A stretch of DNA of 9,045 bases from Candidatus Zixiibacteriota bacterium (GTDB taxonomy: Bacteria > Zixibacteria > MSB-5A5 > JAUVRN01): assembly GCA_030597645.1 (NCBI GenBank), contig JAUVRN010000054.1:1-9045 (forward strand), written 5' to 3'. This document shows, piece by piece, positions 4,483-9,045 of this stretch (positions are counted from its first letter, which is position 1; each line of letters begins with the position of its first letter). Under the pieces are notes generated by a model. That model was not told where the DNA came from. It saw only the letters and a program-made list of their open reading frames with translations, and ran no database searches. A program made the position numbers and the translations under genes.

Positions 4483-6180
4483 ACGCCTGCCCGACGGACT
4501 CCAGCGCGTCCGTTTCGCTGGGCCCTGCTTCTTGTTCCTCTGGGCGCGCTGACGCTCTACGTGTACACGGCACACCCCGAACCCGGGTGGATCGACTCGG
4601 GCGAGCTGGCGGTGGTGTCGCACACACTGGGTATTCCCCATCCGACGGGGAGCCCGCTGTATGTCGTCGCGTCCCGAGTGTTTTCGGCGATCGTGCCGGG
4701 CACGTTCCTGCCCCTGACGTTGCTCTCGGCACTGAGTGTGGCCGGCGCGATCGTGCTGTTTGTGTCGCTGCCCCTGGGCGGCAAGCGGGCGCCGGTCCTG
4801 GTGCTCGGCGCGGCTGCTCTGGTGTTCGCCCTGGCACCGTCTGTCTGGAAACAGGCCGTCATCAACGAAGTCTACGCCTTTCAGATCCTGCTCTTCGTCG
4901 TGTTCCTGTGGCTCTGGCTCAGGCCGGGGTTGCGCCATCGACCCTGGATACTCGCCTATCTCGCGGGACTCTCGTTCGCCAATCATCAGAGCGCAATATT
5001 CCTGACGCCGTTTCTCATCGGCGTCATCTGGCCGCACCGGCGCCTGCCCTCCGCCTGGCTGCGGATGATCGGGCTCGGGCTGCTCGGGATGTCGCTGTAC
5101 CTGTACCTCCCGATACGATCGGCCCGGTTGCCGCTGTTGGACTGGGGAGGCACCTCCCGCCTCGACGCCTTCTGGCGTCACATCACCGGCTGGCAGTACT
5201 CGGGTTGGGTGGGCACCGACAGCCTGGACTCGCTGATCCAGTCGCTCCGTTTTCTGGGTGCGCGGATCTGGGACAATCTGCCATGGATCGTCACGCCCCT
5301 GGCGCTGATCGGTCTGTCGGTGCTCTGGCACCGGCGCCGGGGTGCCGCGATGACGATGGTCGCCTCCGTGCTGCTGTGTGTGTTGTTCGGACTCAATTTT
5401 CCCAATCCCGACATCGAGGCGTTTTACCTGCTGGCCTTTATTGTCCTCATCGTGTGGGCGGCTGAAGGCACACTCTGGCTCGCTGCGCGCGGACGCGTCT
5501 GGATGGCGGGTGTCCTCGTGGCGGTTCTCGTCTCGCTGGGTGCCCACTGGAGCGGCAACTACGCCGCCATCAATGCCCGCGACTTCCGTGTACCCACCGA
5601 CTGGGTCATGGATGCCCTGGAGACCGTGGAGCCGGGCAGCGTCATACTGACGCGCGAGTGGGATCACTATGCGCCGTGGCTGTACCTGCGCTTCGTCAAG
5701 GGTGTGCGGCCCGACGTCCTCTGGATCGACACGGAGCTGCTGCGCCGTTCCTGGTATCCGGAGTTCATCCGGCAGGCCGATCCCGAGCGATACGACCGGG
5801 CTCGTGCAGCCCTCGAACAGCTCGCGCCGCAGATATCCATCTTTGAATCGGGCCGGCGCTACGATCCGGCGGCCATCGAAACGGCGTATGCCAACGCGAT
5901 CTTCGCACTGAGCCTGGGACAGTCGGGACCGGTGTACACCGACGGCAGCGGCACCCGACCGTCCGACTGGGGTGTAGAGCGCCGTTACCTGCATGGCGCC
6001 CGGGAAGTGCCCTGGGGCCTGCTGATACGCCTGTTCCGGCCCGGCGAATCGGTTCCCCGTCTTCCCCCGTGGCCCGCCTATCGCAACCGTACGGCTCACG
6101 ATCGCGGTTCCCCGCGGACCCGTGTTCACCTGGATCTCTACCGGGCCATGCGCGGCGCGCGCGGCGCGTATGCGCCGTAG
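4483..6180 (+). CDS. DUF2723-family GT-C membrane protein, likely lipid-dependent glycosyltransferase
   Basis: Multi-pass inner-membrane protein of the GT-C type, the fold of protein O-mannosyltransferases that use lipid-linked sugars at the outer membrane face. Numbering from the ACG start (565 residues), helix 1 is about 13-28. The DUF2723 signature WIDSGEL (D38, E41) and LGIPHPTGSPLY (49-60) follows in the first outer loop. About ten more helices run to about residue 350, then a soluble C-terminal region containing GSVILTREWDHYAPWLYLRF and VKGVRPDVLWIDTELLRRSWY-like motifs, common in this family. The first conventional start is GTG 4561 (539 residues), but it would delete helix 1, which relatives have just before the DSGE loop. 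I therefore place the start upstream, at ACG with a good Shine-Dalgarno. The gene lies 12 nt after ssb. The final codons contain a 9-bp tandem repeat. Sugar and acceptor are unknown. Family call firm, start uncertain. Confidence 0.85.
   Translation, partial: TPARRTPARPFRWALLLVPLGALTLYVYTAHPEPGWIDSGELAVVSHTLGIPHPTGSPLYVVASRVFSAIVPGTFLPLTLLSALSVAGAIVLFVSLPLGGKRAPVLVLGAAALVFALAPSVWKQAVINEVYAFQILLFVVFLWLWLRPGLRHRPWILAYLAGLSFANHQSAIFLTPFLIGVIWPHRRLPSAWLRMIGLGLLGMSLYLYLPIRSARLPLLDWGGTSRLDAFWRHITGWQYSGWVGTDSLDSLIQSLRFLGARIWDNLPWIVTPLALIGLSVLWHRRRGAAMTMVASVLLCVLFGLNFPNPDIEAFYLLAFIVLIVWAAEGTLWLAARGRVWMAGVLVAVLVSLGAHWSGNYAAINARDFRVPTDWVMDALETVEPGSVILTREWDHYAPWLYLRFVKGVRPDVLWIDTELLRRSWYPEFIRQADPERYDRARAALEQLAPQISIFESGRRYDPAAIETAYANAIFALSLGQSGPVYTDGSGTRPSDWGVERRYLHGAREVPWGLLIRLFRPGESVPRLPPWPAYRNRTAHDRGSPRTRVHLDLYRAMRGARGAYAP
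6151..6177 (+). repeat. 9-bp tandem duplication and hairpin in the last codons of the DUF2723 gene
   Basis: CGCGGCGCG is repeated perfectly at 6151-6159 and 6160-6168, encoding Arg-Gly-Ala twice near the C-terminus. It overlaps a perfect 6-bp stem, CGGCGC (6162-6167) and GCGCCG (6172-6177), with loop GTAT. No T-tract follows, so this is not a standard terminator. The duplication looks like a replication-slippage product. Confidence 0.6.
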
Positions 6181-6226
6181 ACCGCACCCTGATTGGATCG
6201 GCTTCTAACCCGCCACACCGGGATCT

Positions 6227-6256
6227 ACAAGAAAGGGGCCGCCTGATGGCGACCCC
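6227..6256 (-). terminator. Intrinsic terminator of the secreted-protein gene
   Basis: Read on the minus strand, GGGG-t-CGCC (6256-6248), loop ATCA and GGCG-g-CCCC (6243-6235) form a GC-rich hairpin with one internal mismatch. TTTCTTGT (6234-6227) follows immediately. It lies 56 nt after the stop at 6313. On the plus strand the same hairpin has no T-run after it, so it is weaker for the convergent DUF2723 gene, which ends at 6180. Confidence 0.6.
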
Positions 6257-6312
6257 GTTGGGTTGGAAGCCCCCGCACGGACTTCGCACCCGTACCACGA
6301 ACAGTCAATTCG

Positions 6313-7998
6313 TCAGCGCAATAGCATCATCTTGCGCGTCTGGCTGAACTCGTCGGTATCGAGCCGATAGAAGTAAACGCCCGACGGCACCTCGTCACCC
6401 CACTGGTTGCGGCCTTCGAAGTCAGCCTGATATCGGCCGGCCGGCATATACTCATCCACGAGCGTCACCACGTGCTGACCGAGCAGGTTGTACACCGACA
6501 GTCTCACGTGTGACGGCTGTGACAGAGCGAATTCGACGCGCGTCCGGGGATTGAACGGATTCGGAAAATTCTGACCCAGTTCGAAGGTGCGCGGCACGTT
6601 GGGGCCGCCGATTTCGATGACGGCCGTGGGGGTAGCGATCGCCGAACGGATCTGCCAGTCGAACATGGTGTAGTTGAACCATCCGCCGATGTCGTCATCC
6701 GAATAGGATCGGCCGGACGCGCCCACCAGCGAATCGGCGCCGACGGCGGGCAGCGTCGGGCTGTCGGGCTTCCACTTGAAGACCACGAAGAAGTCTCCGC
6801 TGGCAATCAGCGGCTGCTGGGCATCCGGGATCACGAAGTCCGCCCAGCGGAACGCCTCGGGCGCGCTGACCTGGAACGGACCAGCCAATAGCCCCGCGAA
6901 CTGACCGCCCGCAGCGGCATGTATCTCGAAGTCGAACGGCGACGTATCGGATACGAACGCCCTCAGGAGGTTGACCTTGACCGGATAGGTCGGCGGCGTC
7001 ATTCGCACGGCGAACAAATTGTTCGCCCACACCGTGTCGATATAAAAGAACATCTCCGGAGAGCCATCGTCGTACACGAGTTCGCGGCCGGGATGCATGT
7101 AGTACGTGAACACCACATCCGGTGCGCCCTGCGGAAATGTCGATGGGTTATGGGTTGTGGACGCGTCATAGGCACGGATGAAGTACTCGATGGTCGTGCC
7201 CGCCGTGGTGAACGGGACCTCGGCCTGCCACTCGCTGTCGAACTGGTAGATAAAGTTGGACGAATCCCAGGCGGCCGCGCCCTGGGCGCGATAGAACACG
7301 CGCGCGTAGCTGATTCCGGAGAGATCAGTGAAACGGCACCGGATGGAGGTCGAAAACTCGTCGGAAAAACCGCGCGTGACCGGGATGTGGATGATCTCCG
7401 GTCCCGTCAGGTCCGCACCGTAGTAGCGAACGCCGGCGCGCAGCGAGATATCAAAGTCCACCACGTGCTCCCAGTCCTGACCCGGGAAGCGGAACCAGGA
7501 ACGACCGGATCCGCCATCGGCGTCGGTCACGGGATACGGCGGCGGCCCCGAGATGATCTCCATCATCACGTAAAAGTCGGAGGCCCCCACGTCCAGGGGA
7601 TCGAGGACGACGGTTTCGAGGTGGAGATCACCGATCAGTGTTCGGATTTGCGGCGTATCGAATTCGGCTCCGGGCTGTCCGTTGTCGTCGCGGTAGAAAC
7701 GGAATCGGACCTGTCCGGATCCCTGATAGGCGAAGACATCCATGCTCATCAGACTGCATGCCTGGACCGGACTGAACCGCACGCCCCAGAGCGTGCCGAT
7801 CGTCGTCGCGTCGGGAAAGAAATACACCGGGCCCGAATCGTACGCGAGTACCGCGTCATTGGGGTCGGCGGCCGGCGCGAACGTGTTCACCCGGGCAGCC
7901 ACGCGCGGACGGCCCTGGTCGATAATGACCGGACCCTCAAGCGCATGCACTGCGGTAGCCAGCAACAGCACCAGTAAAACGAGACTCCATTGCCGCAT
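6313..7998 (-). CDS. Secreted beta-rich protein with duplicated domain, Ig-like module and FCB-type C-terminal sorting domain
   Basis: A 561-residue exported protein of unknown specific function. Residues 1-19 form a signal peptide (WSLVLLVLLLATAVHA, likely cut after VHA). Two similar beta-rich domains cover about 51-192 and 307-452. Shared landmarks are LAYDSG/LVYDDG with an aromatic stretch, GVRFSP/AVRMTP, DFYVMMEI/DFFVVFKW, SGRSWFRF/SGRSYSDD and FDISLRAG/FDWQIRSA. Between them lies an Ig/FN3-like module (about 198-303: VTRGFSDEFSTSIRCRFTD, ARVFYRAQG, TTIEYFIRAYD). The C-terminus (471-561) is a FlgD-Ig-like / type A sorting domain: LGQNFPNPFNP, HVRLSVYNLLGQ, AGRYQADF, PSGVYFYRL, QTRKMMLLR. 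In FCB bacteria such tails direct type IX secretion or surface attachment. AAGGAG lies 5 nt before the ATG, and a terminator lies 56 nt after the stop, so the gene is probably monocistronic. No catalytic motif is visible; adhesion or ligand binding is a guess. Confidence 0.88.
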   Translation of the reverse strand: MRQWSLVLLVLLLATAVHALEGPVIIDQGRPRVAARVNTFAPAADPNDAVLAYDSGPVYFFPDATTIGTLWGVRFSPVQACSLMSMDVFAYQGSGQVRFRFYRDDNGQPGAEFDTPQIRTLIGDLHLETVVLDPLDVGASDFYVMMEIISGPPPYPVTDADGGSGRSWFRFPGQDWEHVVDFDISLRAGVRYYGADLTGPEIIHIPVTRGFSDEFSTSIRCRFTDLSGISYARVFYRAQGAAAWDSSNFIYQFDSEWQAEVPFTTAGTTIEYFIRAYDASTTHNPSTFPQGAPDVVFTYYMHPGRELVYDDGSPEMFFYIDTVWANNLFAVRMTPPTYPVKVNLLRAFVSDTSPFDFEIHAAAGGQFAGLLAGPFQVSAPEAFRWADFVIPDAQQPLIASGDFFVVFKWKPDSPTLPAVGADSLVGASGRSYSDDDIGGWFNYTMFDWQIRSAIATPTAVIEIGGPNVPRTFELGQNFPNPFNPRTRVEFALSQPSHVRLSVYNLLGQHVVTLVDEYMPAGRYQADFEGRNQWGDEVPSGVYFYRLDTDEFSQTRKMMLLR

Positions 7999-8003
7999 CA
8001 GAT

Positions 8004-8009
8004 CTCCTT
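8004..8009 (-). promoter_or_regulatory. Ribosome binding site of the secreted-protein gene
   Basis: AAGGAG on the minus strand, 5 nt before the ATG at 7998. It confirms that start, which begins directly with a clean signal peptide. Confidence 0.8.
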
Positions 8010-8280
8010 CCTCTGCGTAATCCGTGCACAGCTATTGAGCAAAGGCAGTGCCCGGGCCCGAAAGGCCGCGCCGGACGATGCATTCCTGATGCGACGCCAC
8101 ACGAAGGCGATGGCCGCAAGCAAGTTGGAAGTTCCACGCGATTCCGGTGCGGTGAGACCGGCGGGTGCATTTGTTCAGGCGTCGAACAGGCGCCGGTGCA
8201 AGTAGGTGCGAGCCTGCAGCCGGGTGCAGGGTCCGGGGTGGCCCTTGTCCCTGCGCGGGTAGTGCTGTTGATTAGCGGCC
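8010..8280. other. Divergent intergenic region with clustered stem-loop potential
   Basis: No credible gene is visible in either strand. Inverted repeats include GGCC (8055-8058 and 8064-8067), CCGGT/ACCGG (8144-8148 and 8157-8161), GGCG/CGCC (8178-8181 and 8191-8194), CCTGCA/TGCAGG (8213-8218 and 8225-8230), and GCAGGG/CCCTGC (8226-8231 and 8249-8254). The last two share bases and are mutually exclusive. GGTGC occurs five times between 8146 and 8227. I recognise no known riboswitch or RNA family. I found no strong promoter for the minus-strand gene. Confidence 0.4.
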
Positions 8281-9045
8281 GTGCGTGAACGCGATCGGAT
8301 AATCCTGTGGGCCCTGGCGGCGGGAGCCGTGCTGCGTGTGATCTACTTTTTCTGGTCGCAGGAACTCCCCTTCTTTGACCATCCCCTCATGGATGCGCTG
8401 TACCACCACCGCCTGGCCGCGGCGCTGGCCGGCGGCGTGTGGTGGGACGGACGCCCCTACTTCCGCGCGCCCCTGTACCCCTACCTGCTGGGCACGCTCT
8501 ACAGTGCGTTCGGTACCCACATCGCTCTCGGCAAGCTCATGGGACACGCGTTCGGACTGGCTACGGGCGGTTTGACCATCGGCCTGGCCCATCACGTGCA
8601 CGGACGTCGCGGTGCCCTCGTGGCCGCACCTCTGTGGGTCGGCTCCGGCCTGCTGATCTTTTTCGAAGGGGAGTTGCTGGCTGACGCGACGTTTACGTTC
8701 CTGACCGTGCTGTCGATCTACCTGCTTTTGACTTCGGACGACAGGAAAACGCGACTGCCGGCATCCGGCTGGGCGTTCGGCCTGGCGGCCGTCACGCGCC
8801 CCACCATCCTGATTGCGGCTCCGCTGTTCGCGTGGTGGGCCTGGCGCACCGTGCCGCCCGCGGGCCGGCGCAGGCTGGCCGCTGCTGTACTGTTGGCCAT
8901 TCTCCCGCTCGCCGTGGTCAGCGGCATCAACAGCTCGGCGGTGGGCAGACTGGTCGGTCCCGCCAGCCAGGGCGGCGTGAACTTCTACATCGGCAACAAC
9001 CTTGCCGCCGACGGGTGTACCGCCGTGCTGCCCGAGCCCTGGGGC
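8281..9045 (+). CDS. PMT/ArnT-like GT-C membrane glycosyltransferase (partial, 3' end off the right edge)
   Basis: The N-terminal 255 residues of a multi-pass inner-membrane glycosyltransferase of the dolichyl/undecaprenyl-phosphate-sugar-using GT39/PMT_2 type. Helix 1 is IILWALAAGAVLRVIYFFW (7-25). The first outer loop has FFDHPLMDALYH (D33, D38), then RPYFRAPLYPYLLGTLYSAFG, the pattern of ArnT-like enzymes in which the loop Asp is the usual catalytic residue. Further helices follow: HAFGLATGGLTIGLA, VAAPLWVGSGLLIFF, FTFLTVLSIYLLL, WAFGLAAVTRPTILIAAPLF and LAAAVLLAILPLAVV. The last visible motif, GGVNFYIGNN, is common in this family. GTG 8281 is the only possible early start, because an in-frame TGA lies at 8269-8271, four codons upstream. 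There is no clear Shine-Dalgarno. The sugar and acceptor are unknown. It may modify surface glycans or exported proteins such as its divergent neighbour; that is speculation. Confidence 0.87.
   Translation, partial: MRERDRIILWALAAGAVLRVIYFFWSQELPFFDHPLMDALYHHRLAAALAGGVWWDGRPYFRAPLYPYLLGTLYSAFGTHIALGKLMGHAFGLATGGLTIGLAHHVHGRRGALVAAPLWVGSGLLIFFEGELLADATFTFLTVLSIYLLLTSDDRKTRLPASGWAFGLAAVTRPTILIAAPLFAWWAWRTVPPAGRRRLAAAVLLAILPLAVVSGINSSAVGRLVGPASQGGVNFYIGNNLAADGCTAVLPEPWG

Noticed and set aside
3949..6129. A 726-codon open frame on the minus strand opposite ssb and the DUF2723 gene
   Set aside because: Its product is Arg/Gln/Pro/Gly-rich low-complexity sequence with no family motifs. It lies antisense to two genes with clear homology; long antisense frames are common in GC-rich coding DNA.
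6162..6177. Perfect GC hairpin as a terminator of the DUF2723 gene
   Set aside because: No T-tract follows and the stem lies inside the coding sequence before the stop codon.
6919..7977. 352-codon plus-strand frame across the secreted-protein gene
   Set aside because: It is a shadow frame: no motifs, no ribosome binding site, and antisense to a gene with signal peptide and sorting domain.
7937..8170. Minus-strand 77-codon frame overlapping the start of the secreted-protein gene
   Set aside because: It overlaps the ribosome binding site and signal peptide codons of a confident gene, and its Pro/Arg/Cys-rich product resembles nothing known.
8010..8280. tRNA, SRP RNA, c-di-GMP or cobalamin riboswitch in the divergent gap
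   Set aside because: I looked for the T-loop sequence of tRNA, the SRP GGAAGGAAGCAG core, GEMM motifs and the B12 box, and found none on either strand.
1..9045. CRISPR array, insertion sequence or prophage genes
   Set aside because: No regularly spaced direct repeats, transposase, integrase or terminal inverted repeats are visible. All sizeable genes are housekeeping, envelope, secreted or toxin-antitoxin types.

Overview
The window is a GC-rich bacterial chromosomal segment made mostly of ordinary housekeeping and envelope genes, with one toxin-antitoxin module at the left edge. The best clue to the organism is the secreted protein at 6313-7998 (minus). It ends in the FlgD-Ig-like / type A C-terminal sorting domain (motifs LGQNFPNPFNP, SVYNLLGQ, PSGVYFYRL) that is widespread in the Fibrobacteres-Chlorobi-Bacteroidetes (FCB) superphylum. 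The high GC content, DUF2723-type membrane glycosyltransferase and canonical sigma70-like promoters fit an uncultured FCB-group lineage such as Zixibacteria, Eisenbacteria or Latescibacteria better than a classical low-GC Bacteroidetes. This assignment is inference.

Layout. (1) 1-612, minus strand: a Phd/YefM-type antitoxin overlaps a PIN-domain VapC-type toxin that runs off the left edge. A near-consensus promoter sits inside a repeat-rich, AT-rich operator-like stretch. (2) 726-3926, minus strand: a tightly packed cluster, nadE (NAD synthetase) - rsmI (16S rRNA 2'-O-methyltransferase) - PAP2-family membrane phosphatase - lgt (prolipoprotein diacylglyceryl transferase). Two junctions are 4-nt stop/start overlaps using GTG or TTG starts, and the third gap is 2 nt, so one translationally coupled operon is likely. 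(3) 3927-4029: a divergent control region with a very good promoter for ssb. (4) 4030-6180, plus strand: ssb, followed 12 nt later by a DUF2723 GT-C membrane protein. Its first transmembrane helix is encoded upstream of any ATG/GTG/TTG codon, and a well-placed Shine-Dalgarno points to an ACG start. (5) 6181-6312: convergent gap holding an intrinsic terminator for the minus-strand gene. (6) 6313-7998, minus strand: the secreted multidomain beta-rich protein, with an internal domain duplication. (7) 7999-8280: divergent gap rich in potential stem-loops and repeated GGTGC motifs. (8) 8281-9045, plus strand: the N-terminal 255 residues of a second GT-C (PMT/ArnT-like) membrane glycosyltransferase, cut by the right edge.

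The nadE-lgt cluster combines cofactor synthesis, ribosome modification, lipid phosphate metabolism and lipoprotein maturation. The right half combines two multi-pass glycosyltransferases with an exported protein. I found no CRISPR array, tRNA, rRNA, insertion sequence or integrase. I do not see convincing evidence of a wholly new system. The points most worth a second look are the non-canonical start of the DUF2723 gene, the operator architecture of the toxin-antitoxin module, the structured 8144-8254 gap, and the duplicated domain in the secreted protein.
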